NCBI GenBank assembly: GCA_015680685.1
Contig: MNCI01015870.1
Coordinates: 223,943 to 287,942, forward strand
Length of the DNA: 64,000 bases
DNA from: Gnetum montanum
Lineage: Eukaryota; Streptophyta; Gnetopsida; Gnetales; Gnetaceae
Direction: 5' to 3'
Part shown: positions 1-12,040 of the stretch, in pieces
Layout of the letters: every line of letters begins with the position of its first letter
How positions within the stretch are numbered: position 1 is the first letter of the stretch
The notes under the pieces: generated by a model
The model's database searches: none
Told to the model about the DNA's origin: nothing
Seen by the model: only the letters and a program-made list of their open reading frames with translations
Program-made: the position numbers and the translations under genes

Positions 1-2385
1 TTTCTTACACAAGTTAGTAATATGTCATCGTAGGATCTACAACATAGTGTGGTATCACCCACAATGATGTACTACTATGATCGTTTACATATTGTGTTAT
101 TTTGGGTAGTAGTTAGATGTTGTGGAGGCTTATAGAAGGTACGACTTGATATCATCATATCATTCTCCTGCATGGATCATGCTAACTATGGCTATGGATG
201 GAATATCCATGATTTGCATAATAGGCACAATGCAATCTGTCACTAAGGTGGACAATGTGTGGAACATGTTAGGTGTGATGCTTAAGGGAAATGTTGCTAG
301 TGCATTGTCTATAGTGTTTTTCTTCCAAGGAATATATTGGACATCGGTAGTTACAAAACATTGAAGCAAGTGCTTTGCCAAGTCATAGTAAGACCATAAT
401 GTTGGGCCTTACAGGAGTAAACCTTTGTTACCTAGTTAATTACTAATTATGAGTCTCCTAGGATCACTATGTTTTGGATCTCTAGGTTGCATGCTACAAG
501 GATACCCCAGTAGATACCTTTGTGCTCCACCACGTTATTAGTACAAGGAAATGTAAAATGGTATGCAAAGGATTAGATCTCTTTGGAAGGAAATGTGATA
601 ATAGTAGTAGCACTATCCCCTTTGGAGGTTGAAGCTTCATTAAACTATAGGAGTACCTCATAGTTGTCAGGCACTTGACTAATGCTATTAACATGCTCAT
701 CTAGGAATTTGGATCTATAGTTTCTTGATCATTGATGGGTGAAGTCATGAGTTGTGTGGCTATAACTTGACCTTTGGTTTATGCTTGAGCAACATAATCT
801 AGGTAAAACTCCACCATTATTACTTTCCACCATGCGATACGACTGCTTTTGTAGATGTTCATTGTCATTGCTCAAAGTACGTTATTTTTGTAGATGATGT
901 TAACCTGACTATGCAAAAGGTAATGCCTTCATTTATTTAGTGAGAAGAATAAGATGAGATAATGCTTTTCCACATTGTTATATTTTGCTTCATGGTCTAC
1001 TAATGCATGACTTAAGTAGTAAACTGTGACCTCTATGCCATCATCTCACTTTTAACAAAGTAGAGAAGCGATGGATGTGTTAGAAGTGGTAAGGTAGATA
1101 TAAAAAGGTTTATCACGTTGTGGAGGGTGAAGCATAGGAAGTTGTGCCAGCTCATTATTAAGCTTGTTAAATTATTGTTGGCATTGAGTTGTCCACTTGA
1201 AGTGGGCTCCTTTCTTAAGCAGATGGTGCATTAATTGTAACTTATCAATTAACCATGTGATAAACCTATATATAAATTACAATCTACCTTATAACCTTTG
1301 TATCTCCCTAAGTTTAGTTGACTATGCTAGGTTGGTTATGGCCTTAACCTTATTAGGGTCTACATGTATGCCTACTTTGAAGACTACAAAATTGAGAATT
1401 TGACTTATTTTGATGTCAAAAAAACACTTCTTGGGGTTCAACCTAAGATCATATTTTAAGTAATGTTTAAGCCCTAGATCTAGATCATTTGCATAGTTGT
1501 GAGCCACTTTGGACTTAACTGCAATGTCATTGATATAATTGTTTAGAAAACTTAGCATATAATTGCTAAAGATGTATGTCATTACATGTTGGCATGTTCC
1601 TCTTGCATTCTTAAGTCTGAAAGGCATCATGGTGTAACAAAACGTACCCCAAGAGTTTATGAAGGTTATGTTGAGTTCATGCTTAATGTTGATCCTGATA
1701 TGATTGTAGCCCAAGAACCTATCCATAAGGAGAACAAGACATGTCTAGTTGTGGTATTGACCAGTTGATTAATACTGGGTAATGGGAAGTCATCTTTGAT
1801 GGTTTCCTTGTTTAGGTCATAGAATTCTATGTAAATGCATATACTTCCATTATTCTTGGGCATAATTATGATGTTGGAGACCCAATCTACATAGTCAATA
1901 GCCCAAATGAAACTAGCTTTGTAAAGCTAGGTGATTTCATCATAGACTACCAATGCCACCTTGGGCCTAACCTTCTGTGCTTTCTATTTCATTGGCTTAA
2001 TGTAGGGATCAAGGATAATGTTATGTTGGACTAGACAAGGATCTAGGCCTATCATGTCTTCATATGACCATGTGAATACCTTAATGTTATCATTAAGCAC
2101 TTTGGTGATGTCTTGGGCATGTTGGGGCTCTAGCAAGGAACTAAGCTTTAATGCTTTTGCCTCACTATTAGGTGTAGCCATAGGGAGCTCAATGAGGGGA
2201 TCCTTTATGACATCCCTTGCCTCTAGATCAAGAGCCTTAACAAGATGGTTGGGATAGTCTAGTGGTGCCTCTATGGATTTTATGTATTAGGCATAGGTTG
2301 TAGGCTCAAGGTCTATGCATTGCTTTAGATCACCATGGGGCTTGGTGAGGACTAGAGGTGAGTGAAGATGCTCATGTATAACCAT
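1..2385 (-). pseudogene. Element A pol: RT, two RNase H domains, start of integrase region
   Basis: The frame starts at ATG 2385, at the same point relative to a splice acceptor as in B and C. RT fills about 2200-1170. Residues SWGTFCYTMMPF are visible, and the catalytic YxDD box reads YIND at 1526-1537, so one catalytic Asp is lost. A gypsy-type RNase H follows (about 1130-790). Then comes an archaeal-type RNase H (about 720-160) with FNEAST where FDGAST is expected and an ILGDS motif. Bases 1-120 still match the linker before integrase in B (CCRSYDDILL). Two tandem RNase H domains are a known feature of plant Tat elements. Many TAG and TAA stops interrupt the frame, so it cannot make a working polyprotein. 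Confidence 0.85.
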
Positions 2386-2404
2386 GTTGTACTCTTGTGA
2401 AATC

Positions 2405-2440
2405 CTACAACATCAACTAGAAAAATGTCAAGTGACACCT
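2405..2440 (-). promoter_or_regulatory. 3' splice acceptor just upstream of A RT frame
   Basis: On the minus strand the sequence reads TTGACATTTTTCTAG, then TTGATGTTGTAG followed by GATTTC, twenty bases before the RT start codon. B (18227) and C (48936) have the same block: TTGACAT, a T-rich tract, then TTTGTAG and GATCTC. A conserved acceptor here is what an intron between protease and RT, known in Ogre elements, would need. No clear donor was found. Confidence 0.5.
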
Positions 2441-2519
2441 AACTTAATGAATTTAATATGCACAAAATAAAAGAAAGCAATGAAATAAAATTGTGCCTAA
2501 GCATGCACATGGGATGTTA

Positions 2520-2640
2520 GAGAAAGTAAGCATGTTTGTGCTAGTTTTAGGCCTCGATAGGTCATGTGTGCTAGTTTTAGGTCTTAGTGGATTGTGGTGT
2601 GCTAGTTTTAGGTCTTGGAAAACCATGGATGCATCAAATG
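2520..2640 (-). repeat. Short tandem array with CTAAAACTAGCAC core
   Basis: Three copies of GTGCTAGTTTTAGG(T/C)CT lie 31-33 bases apart on the plus strand. Read on the minus strand they give AGACCTAAAACTAGCAC, the same core as the arrays at 21775-21985 and 52470-52835. Confidence 0.65.
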
Positions 2641-4519
2641 TATCATTTTAGGCAAGGCTAGTTGGACTTTGGAAGTGGAATTGGAGTAGGCATTCACTGG
2701 TCAGCAAGAAAAATTAAATTTTTCTGGGTCTAGGTGACTACACTCTTATCCAACTACGCTCTCCATTACAAAATCAGTGTTGACCATAGTCCTAGGGTTG
2801 GTAAGTCATTAAATGACACCAGGAGGGTATATAGGTGCATTTTACCATGGGTAAGTTGTCATTTTAAAACTTGCAAAATGGGAAGTTAAAAGCATATTCT
2901 TGACATTTGTGCTACATTCTACTAGTGGAGAGCATAGTTGGAGCAAGTTGACATGCTGAAGTGGATGCCTGCACCTAGGACCTGTGAATGTGGATGAGGG
3001 AGACTGAGCACTGGGTTGTCTGCCATAGGAACATGTAGAGGAAAGGAGATTGTCGATGTATTTTACCCCAACTATGCTCTCCCCTTTACTATTTTTCCTT
3101 ACCTCTTTTTCCTACACTTGAGGGTTTGGGGACTACACTTTTTTGGCACCCTACCATGGTAGGGTTCATCATTTCCATGGGTAGTTTCAGCCATCATGGG
3201 TAGTGAGGGAATGTGTGGTAGGGAGGATTTATGGTGAGGAGGGTTTTGCTTATGGGATGTGGGTGTTCTTGCATGGGCCATGAGGAGGCTATAGGTTGCA
3301 TCTTACAGCACAGTGGGAGGAAACAAATGGCTATTATTGGGCATGGTGTAGCCTCAGGGGGCCATGCGTGGGGGTTGTAGTGTTGGTGTAGGGTTGGATT
3401 GTTGTAGGGTTTTCTAGGGACATGAGGGTTTGTACTATGGTTGTTTTGACAAAATTTTTCAATTTTTGCAACATGGGCAAGGTAGGGATTGGAGTTTGGC
3501 AATGGATAGGGGTTGCCACCTATGAGGTAGGTGGAACCACAAGGTTTTGTGAATTTTTTTATACTTTTCTTAAAACACCTTAAGGGTGGGGTAGGGGGCT
3601 ACGCATGTTAGGGGTCGTAAGGACCATGGGTTAACTGCACCCCATGGTGCAGCAAGGGTTGTGGGAGCATTGCATCCCGTAGCATGGCTATGTAGTCCAT
3701 AGGGGCTAGGAGGGGGGGATCTCGACACCAAGGACACATTTCTACATTTTTCAATTTTTTTTCTAAAAAGAATTTTTGAAATTGGGGGCTGTGATCAGGC
3801 CTAGTGTAGTGGTTCTGGTCATGGTTGGTGCCCAGCAACATGGATGCAAGGACTACAATCATGATTGGTGCTCAAAAATATGACTATAGGGTCCATGGTT
3901 TTGGTAGGTAGTTGATGCGTGCTTCTTTCCCTCTTTTTTTCTAGAGGGGTAGTGCTGATGTAGGGTGCAGGGTATGTAGGACATGGTGGGCAGTGGGCAC
4001 AATGGTACATGAAACCATGGTAGGGCATGGTGTGTGGAGAGCATTGGGGTGGTGGCCCAAGCATCATTCCTACTAGCCATAGCCAGGGATATGCTTTTGA
4101 TGTCTTGGAGGTGTAGTTGATGCCAAGTGTTTGAGAAAATGGTGTGTACCATGAAAGTTAGTTTTTTTGGACTATGCTCTATGGAGAGTGTAGTCGAGAG
4201 TTAGAAAATTTTACAACCTAGGAATATGCTCTCCACTTTTTGGAGTGTAGTTAGGATTCTCCTAGAGTTAGAAAAAGTCATCCTATTCCTAGACTATGCT
4301 CTCCACTAAGGTAGTCTAGAGTTAGAAAAAACTTGGCAACTTTTCAAACTATGCTATCTAGAGTTAGAAAAATTTTGTAAAATTTTATAAATTACACATA
4401 ATGCTAAAATTGCAAAATATAACAATGCTAAACCTATAATGATAAACCTATAGATAATAATGATGCTAAACTAGCAAAAAATTACAAATTGTAATGATGC
4501 TAAACATGTAAAAGCATGT
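2641..4519. other. Spacer of element A between RT and opposite-strand gene
   Basis: No gene is recognised here. Between about 2745 and 4390 short palindrome-like modules recur, built on ACTATGCTCTCCACT and its complement GGAGAGCATAGT, often followed by GAGTTAGAAAAA. Related modules occur in the LTRs of B and C and in the 5' flank of the opposite-strand gene in B. From about 3100 to 4140 the plus strand is strongly rich in G and T, which leaves open minus-strand frames rich in Pro and His. I treat those frames as composition artefacts. Confidence 0.5.
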
Positions 4520-6982
4520 TATACCCTAGTGAGTACTAGGCATGTCAAACAGATGAGTTGACATCCTATACTTGTAGGGCCCCAGGGGACGATTGTCAAA
4601 TTTTTGCTAGTCTATGTTATATGATGTTAATTTTTCTAACTTAATTTAATAATTATGTCAAAATTTGCATCTATTTGTATATACTAACACTTTTCTTGTT
4701 GCTTAGTGATTGCAGAGTCTTGTTGAAGCCTATCATGATCATTGTGGAGCTTGTGGGCATTTTGTGCTACATGAGCAAGCCTATTTCTAACACACCTACA
4801 TCAAATATGTGGGTGGGTCAATAGGTGATGTGGTTCCAGCCAAGGGCTCATGAGTTCCTAGAATTTATGCTGCAACACTTTAGTGTGATCATGTAGTCAC
4901 ACTTAGCTGTGGAGGTTGTTAGTGCCATCACGAAGACATTGTTGCCTAGGGCTTACCAAGACATCTTAAGGTTCATGTACAATGAGCCTACTGCTAATGA
5001 TGATGGAGTAGGTAGTTTGGGTAGAGTCCTTAGGGATGCTCAGTAGCTATCTAGGATTTGGTGGATGATAGGGTTTAGTTGCTACAACAAGAGAAACACC
5101 CTCTTCATCGCACTACAAGCATGCACCTTGTTTCAGAACCCATCTAAAACCATCTATTGTGTTGGAGGGTAAGTGATCTTATGGCTTTCATAGTGTCTTT
5201 TTTCTATTCACTCATGCTAAGTGGTTAATGGATTATGCTTATTACCATATTTAGAGTTGATGAGGAGGACCTACATGATGAGGCAAATGCTCTAGCCTTG
5301 ACTCATACTACCTTGGAGGTGTTCTCATCAAGCACAAATATTCAGGAAGTTGTGCTCGAGTAGGTGGGATTTGATATAGAGGCCTATCCTACTTAGTACC
5401 CAAGGACATATGAGTGGTGTCGGATCCACAACTGGCTGGATAAGGAGTGGGCTACTAGTGTGATTAACACTAAGGAGATGCTTGCATCACCACCTTGATC
5501 TCACACTCCATTTGTGCTACATATCCATTTATCATTTTAGCTCATATGCTTGCTCATGTATGCCTGTTAACTTGCCTTTTCATGGTGTTAACATTATTTT
5601 TTATCTATTTCAATAGTAGTTTCTTCAGGTGAGGTGATAGTGGTCATCACAGGCCACATAGAGGACACCCTTATTATGAAGTATGACAATGTAGAGGGTG
5701 CATAGCATTGGTTGTGCCATAAGGCCTCAAATGCATTGAATACTAGGCTCACGCATGCAGGGTTAATGGACCTATTCTTGGTCCTTAGCCCTAGTATCCC
5801 AGTGGCTAAAATGATAATCATCGTTAACTTCTTCAATAGTGATGTCAGATAGTTTTTCACCTGAGTGTGTAATGTAAGGGTAGTGCTAGACCTCAACGAG
5901 GCCTTCATTGCTAACCTCCTTGGTCTCCCCATTGATGCCTTGTTGATTGTTGATAAGATTAGCAAGGAGGTAGATCATAGAGGGGAGATCAAGGACTAGT
6001 TGGGGACCACCTGATCTCACAAGGGTATCCCAATTAAAGATGCGCTTGTGCCTGAGGTTTGGAAGCTATACCCTCTTTCCTGTGCATGTGCCTTTTTAAG
6101 GTTGCTCTCTCAAGGGAAAATCCTTAGGGTGGAGCAGGCACAGGTGATGAAAGAGTTGCTGCAGAAGGGTGTGAGATTCAACTAGGTAGCCTACATGGCC
6201 ACTAGCTTTCATGTAGAGATGTCTTAGTTGTGGTTGAACCTCTAGGTGAGGTCTCACATTTACTTTGTGTTCTTTGTAGGGTATCTATGAAGGTTTGTAA
6301 AGCTATTGGTTGTACGTGATGGTGGGTAATGGGTTGTACAAGACTGTGAGTATCTCTCCAAGCCTTGGATCAAGCACATGTTCATGACCACTCACAATCA
6401 AGACCCCCTAGAGAATATTGATGAGTTGTTATCTGTAACAACTAAGTGTCCTATGGGGAAATCACATTACTCATGAAATAGCACAAGTGAGGGTCCTTTA
6501 GTTGGCACTAGGTATGTGAACAAGGTGGATCGTTACATTGCAAAAATGGTGGGACTATCTAAGGCTAAAATCAAGAGGCCACATCCTATGGAGGAGGTTG
6601 CCCCTAAGGTTAAGAGGCTAAGCAGCAAGAAGATCCATCTTAGGCTTCAAAGCTTATGCATGGAGGTTGTAGGTTAGTATAACTTGTTAGATGCTTTAAT
6701 TATATTAATATATGTTTATATTTTTACATTTTTTCATGTTATGCTAGTATGCTAATGTATGCTAATGTGTGTAAATTGTAGAAAACAAGAGAGAGAGCTA
6801 TCAGAGTAGTAGTAGAAGCAATAGCAGAAGATGCACCTCCTTAAGCTAAGGAGTGTGAGGCTCATGTAGATGAGCTACATGATGCAACAAAGATCCTCTA
6901 GTAGTTGGAGGAGGAGGGGTTGTTCTACCTTGATGGGGGTGATTTTGATTGCATATTTGATGGTGTGTAGCTGGGTGATCCT
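4520..6982 (+). pseudogene. Opposite-strand spliced gene, copy A (3' part missing)
   Basis: This gene runs against the pol of element A. Exon 2 is 4716-5168, after an acceptor TGATTGCAG with a CTAAC branch-like site about 30 bases upstream. The intron 5169-5254 begins GTAAGT, and exon 3 (5255 to about 5526) continues in the same frame. Exon 4 is about 5615-6672, intron 6673-6780/81 begins GTTAGT, and exon 5 starts at 6782. The protein matches copies B and C throughout, for example LHDE near the start of exon 3, GLMDLFL in exon 4 and a basic KIKRPHPMEE stretch near its end. Exon 1 near 4520-4590 is weak. Stops are mostly TAG. The LTR of B cuts the gene at 6982 in exon 5. The function is unknown. 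Confidence 0.7.
5169..5254 (+). other. In-frame intron of opposite-strand gene, copy A (86 bases)
   Basis: The donor is GG|GTAAGT and the acceptor is TATTTAG|AG. Removing these 86 bases joins codons for CVGG directly to VDEED with no frame change. The same intron is found in B (76 bases), C (76) and D (88) at the same codon. Confidence 0.75.
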
Positions 6983-8879
6983 TAAAACACCACCAATTTT
7001 AGGATTCTGTAGTTCAATGGAAAATTTGTCTAAGTGTCAAAAATTGGGCATATTTTTTTAAGTCCAGTGCTACACTTTGTAGCATAGACAATGTATCACC
7101 ATTGAGTCCTATTTTCTGAAAAAATTTTCAAAGTGTCCTATTATGCTCCCAGTTTGCCTGGTATGCTCCTTGACATAGCTAGCATAGCACACACTTCCAT
7201 GGCTAGTCTACACAAGTGTCAAGATAGAAGCGATCAAGGGTTGCTTGGGATGAACCAAATAGCTTGGCAAATTTTCTATCTCTCAGGTTATCAAGCTTGC
7301 TATGCTACCCAGCGTACCCAACTTGACATATGTCCCAGTTGCCAATTTTCCCAAGTACTAAGCTAGAGTTTGTCAAGAGTGATCAAGATGGACGAAATAG
7401 TTTGGTAAATTTTCTATCTTTTGGGCTGCTACGCTCTACTAAGTTTCATAGTGTAGCAAGTGTGACCCATGTTTTGGTGCCCAATTTTTCCTAAGTGTTG
7501 GACAAGGATCTAACAAGCTAGTTTGACATGGAAGATTCATTTGGCACATTTATTGGCTTTTGAGGCTACCTATCCTACTATACCCAAAGTGTAGCCAGCT
7601 TATCATGGAGGAAGATAACATATTTCATTGAAATTTATCAAAGTGTCCTTACTACACTCTACTATGCTTTGTAGTGTAGCCAACATAACTAGTGTTGCAA
7701 ATCAAAATTTTGCAAAATTTCACTAAGTGTTGTGCTACGCTCTAAAGCATAGCTAGCTTAACACTAGGAAAATTCCTCCAACAACCTCCAAAGGCTTATA
7801 GAACTCAGCATCAACCTTCATCTTAGCTTTGGTATCCCTTTAGTGGCCAAGATTAGTCGTTCACATTTCTTTTGAACCCCCTGTTGATCCCTAAAATTGT
7901 CCCTATGCTTGGCCCTACTTAAAAGAGGAGGAATACGTAGTCTTAGAGTGTAGTCTCCAAGTTGCATTATTTTGACACTGTCTGTAGGTACATTGTAGTC
8001 TCTCAAGACTCTAGCACATGTAGTCCAGGTAGTGTGGTTACAGTTTGGCAATCTCTAGGTACCTATTGCTATCTTTTAGAGCATAACACTCTGCTACTCT
8101 CATGAGAGCGTAACATGTCAACATAACCCTATCTATGCTCATGCCATGTGGCACTTGATTTGAATTTCACACTAAACCTAGCTTTATAAAAACCTTGACA
8201 TTCAACATTTTAGGGCTTGGAAAATCAGAAGAGCATAGAGCATAGAGCTTTTGAGCATTCTTAGCATCCTCGTCACTCCTGCATCTGAGCATTCGAGCTT
8301 CATACCTTGGCAAGTATTGTGATGCAGTCTATCATTGCACCAGTAGAATGTGATGAAAACCAACCTAGTAGGTTTAGCCATTCTTGTAGCTACTAACTCT
8401 ACATCCCAGACATCCCAAAGACTATGATTTCACTACTACACTACCACTATGCTTGCCTGATGCATCATACCACTCTCACGTTATGTTCAAGCAAAAGTTA
8501 TGCTCCCCAATTTTGGGGCAATGCATTTCTCTACTCTCAAGATTTTGTTTCATTTTTTTCTAATCATTTGATTCTAATATTAAGCATAACTCTTTCATTT
8601 CTCTATTTTCAATACACATTTTCATGCTCATATCACTATATTTGGGCTAGGACCCTCTACTATGCTCTTTCTTGTTGTCCTGGTGCCCACACATAATTCT
8701 CCATAAACTTCTATTACAAATGGTTATTTTAACACCATGTAAGTCCCTATTTTATTGACCAAACCATTTAGGGGTCCTTTTTTTCATTTTCCCAGCACAA
8801 CCCTCTCATGGATTTGGGGTTAGGTTGTACACCCATGGACCTCTCAGTGTTCTAGCCACCAACATTTTCAAACATCATA
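6983..8879 (+). repeat. 5' LTR of element B
   Basis: The LTR starts TAAAACACCACC, a mutated form of TGAAACACCACC seen at 23574 and 37580. It ends at AAACATCA (8877) or two bases later. The end was placed where the sequence stops matching the 3' LTR of B and continues into an internal region shared with C. The LTR carries several imperfect palindromes of type CTACGCTCT...AGAGCGTAG. Confidence 0.8.
8183..8191 (+). promoter_or_regulatory. TATA box in 5' LTR of B
   Basis: TTTATAAAAA lies about 690 bases before the LTR end. The matching site in the 3' LTR (CTATAAATACC, 24746) and in C (CCTATAAATACC, 38683) is better preserved, so this is probably the element promoter. Confidence 0.6.
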
Positions 8880-8880
8880 G

Positions 8881-8903
8881 TTTTTGCACTAGAAGGAGGG
8901 CCT
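8881..8903 (+). promoter_or_regulatory. Primer-binding region of element B
   Basis: TTTTTGCACTAGAAGGAGGG follows the LTR end. The C copy reads TTTTTGGTGCTAGAAGGAGG. A TGG-type start a few bases after the LTR is the expected place for tRNA priming. I cannot name the tRNA. Confidence 0.5.
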
Positions 8904-9348
8904 CCCATTCCTTCTATGTTCAAGGATACTCCCACATGCTTCTGCACCCCCATCACTAGCAATAATGTAATGTAGATGTAACACCCTTATGGACCTACCA
9001 TGATAGTAGCTAGATCATAGGCCAGCGTAGGAGTTTTCTGCATTTCGGTCAATGCAAATTGGTCCCAATTGTTAGTTCCCCTAGAATCCCATAGGACGAA
9101 AAGCCTAATTATGTCTATTATGTCAAGCTCTGAGTGTTCTATAGAGTGTAACAAATCCTAAGAGTGTAATAATTCCTCAGAGTGTAGCAAGCTTAACACC
9201 AAAGATAGCCATTTTTGACATTTCTAGACTTAGTCATTTTGACCTATTTTTTATAATTTTTATACTTAGCTATTTCTTTTAACATTTTTTGCACTTCAAC
9301 ATTTTTTGCCAGTATCTTCTTTTTTCATGATTTTTCCTACATAGCAAT

Positions 9349-11480
9349 ATGAACTTTGTTAACACCTCAGCTGCTACCCTAAGCATGAAGGTGGCTCATC
9401 CCATTCAACAGGTGGGAGATGTTGAGGAACTGCCTAGCCCTGTACGACCACAATAGTAGTCTCTTAGACTATGACACCAATTGCTTGAACATAGGGTGCT
9501 AGATGATGAATGGTACAACTTCCTTTATGCAAAGCTTTAGGCAAGCCTATCATTAGACTGCCACAAAATAGAAGCAAAGCATGGTTTCAAAATAATTTAT
9601 CAAAATGGAAGGGAGTTCTTTCCCACCCATGACGCAGTCATACCACTCATCGATAACTTTAAGTAGATCTTAGACCAACTCATTAGGGTGAGTAGGATGA
9701 AAGAGTAGGACATGGTATCAAACTATGATGAACCCCTATAGGATGGGTAGGAGGAGTTTGAATCTTATTCTGACAATGGTGTCCCATTGTATGTCTCAAT
9801 CCACCAACTTGCCTCCATTTTCATGCTACATTAGTCATAGTCGTATACCTTCTTCGAGGTAGTTGTGACACTTCCACAACCTAAGTCCTTGCCAATGGTA
9901 GCTAGCCACCATATCTTTCCTACGTAACAAAGTTTAGGACCTTCTACCCCTTTTCCCTTTGTCATCTCCTCATAGTCTATTTAGTCTTCCTAGTTGACAT
10001 CTATAACACTAACGCTGCCATATGTGCACACTATGCCCATGTTGCAACAACAAATAAGTCACATTTCCTTTATTCCAATCATCTCAATTCCACCACCAAA
10101 AATATCCCTAGACTCAATCACATGGTGGGTTCTAAATTTTGTACCCATGGTACAGCTATCACAAATGTTGCACTATACACAACAACAAAACTCACCAAGC
10201 ATCACATGTGGTGGCACATCCCACAATAGGGTTGTGGGCTACTCCAATGACACCACTAGTAGCATAGCCAACACAACCCTCCATAACACCTTTGAGTTTG
10301 AACCAAGTGTTCCAACCCATTCAAACCCTCACTGAGGAGGTTAGGTAGCTTAAAGTAGCCAACTCAGAAATTTCCATGTGATAGACTTCTATCAAGACAA
10401 TCCTATTAGTCCTATGGTCCCTCCACTAACACTACCCATTGTGGTCCAACTACCCTAATTCACAAAATACAATGGTGAGGGTAACCCTAATGCCCACTTG
10501 GTAACTTTCCATTCCGAGTGCTTACTATTGCAAGTGTGGCCACATGCAATCATCCATGTCTTTGCCATGTCCCTAACTAGCAAAGCTCTCAATTGGTATC
10601 ATGCACTCCATGGAGCCTCCATTTCAACTTTAGAGGAGTTGCTAAGCTAGTTCGTAATCCACTTCAAGTATAACTTGAAGCTTGAGGCCATGCTAGACTA
10701 ATTGATGAATGTCAAACAAGGGATGTTAGAGTTGGTATAGAAATTTATACAATGTTGGAGTGCCTCAATGAAATTTGTGAGTTGATAGTTGAAACCTACT
10801 TGCTACCTATCTTTAAGGATGTGGTAAATGATTTTATCAAGTCAAAGTTGTACTACTTAGCCCTGCACTCTCTTAGCCAAGCTTGTGCTCAGACAAAGAG
10901 CAGATAAGACAAGGTGGAGGCCAATAGGGATCGAACCTATGTTGCCACAACAACCATTGTAGCTATGGATGATAAAGCCAAACCCAACAAGAACAATCTA
11001 GTGGCCAAGGAACCTAAAGCCCCAACCAATAACAACAAGGCATTAGGTTCTAGCATTATGGGAACCAACCAGCATCATTGACAACCATGGGGCAATCTCC
11101 CCAAAGGCCAATCTTTGAGCACAAGGATTGCTGAAAGTACACCCACTTACCTATCAAGCCATTAGAGCTCTTACACCAACTTCTTAGTGCTGGGTGCATT
11201 CAACATAAACAAATGTTTGAGGATGCACAAAAACACCATGAGAGGTACTATGAGGTCCTCAAAAACCCTTCTATGATTATGTAAAATGAGCCCTTGGTCC
11301 CTAAGAATTTTAGATTGGACCAATTTTGCAACTACCACTAGTTGCATGGCCATGACATGGACTACTACTTGGAATTGAAAGATGATATTCAATGCATGAT
11401 TAATCAAGGAAAACTGGTCCTTGATAAAAGCAATCCTGTCTAGCCAGAGAACTAGTCCATGAAGGTTTAAAAGGACCCAC
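9349..11480 (+). pseudogene. Element B gag (capsid-like polyprotein, decayed)
   Basis: Gag packages the element RNA in cytoplasmic particles. ATG 9349 was chosen because C has the matching start MNLVNTS at 39846. The central part (about 10440-10900) matches the retrotransposon gag domain of C, with LPIVVQLP, NPNAHLVTF and WPHAIIHVF blocks. Near 11320-11410 lies a knuckle-like CNYH...HGHDMDY...LKDDIQCMI segment, the non-classical zinc-knuckle region of Tat gags, but the last Cys is replaced. Many TAG/TAA stops interrupt the frame. No separate ORF upstream of gag, as in some Ogre elements, is evident. Confidence 0.75.
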
Positions 11481-12040
11481 TCAATGCTAGTGGTTCAGGG
11501 TATATCATCAATGTTATTAGCATTGATGACAATGCAAAATCGACACATGAATCATTTCTGGTTCATGTGCCCTATGGTGACACTAGGGCCTTAATTTCAA
11601 TTAGACCATAGGCCCCCTTTGTCATCAAAGTGCCACCTTGGGCGCCCATGATATCCTTTGTGGTTAGGGCCCCATAGAACATTGCAGTGATGAAAACCCA
11701 AACACCTTTTATCATTAAGATGCTAAAATGTGCATGTCCCCCATTTGCCCGAGGTTTGGTGGTGGGAACTGCATCATGACCTACCCACATAAAGAGATGT
11801 GATGAGCATCTAGTTGATAATATGATTAGGGTGCACATGGAGCTAGATCCTCCTAAGCCCATTCCCTTGTTAGCCATCCCCATGGCCTCATTTTCTCAGG
11901 CCACCAATGTAAACACTAATAGTAAAAAAACAAGCATAGAGGCTCAAAGGCCCTCTACACAACCAAAAAACAAATCTTTTCCCTAGGAAATCTACCTCCT
12001 AGGATGCATGAAGGAAGTAAAGACCACCAAAATAACAGAT

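Larger units (their letters stand above)
1..6982 (-). mobile_element. Gypsy element A, partial, Tat/Ogre-like, minus strand
   Basis: Read on the minus strand from right to left, this piece contains a spacer, the RT reading frame, gRNase H, a second RNase H and the first codons of the integrase region, which runs out of the window at base 1. A separate spliced gene lies on the plus strand at about 4520-6982. The same arrangement is seen in B and C, so A is a third copy of that family. No LTR of A is in the window. It stops at 6982, where the 5' LTR of element B begins. The part expected further right (end of the plus-strand gene, protease, gag) is not found after B, so A was already rearranged or truncated before or during that insertion. 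Confidence 0.8.

Noticed and set aside
3099-4152. Several overlapping minus-strand frames rich in Pro, His and Thr
   Set aside because: They follow from the G/T-rich plus strand; no motif, no counterpart in B or C.
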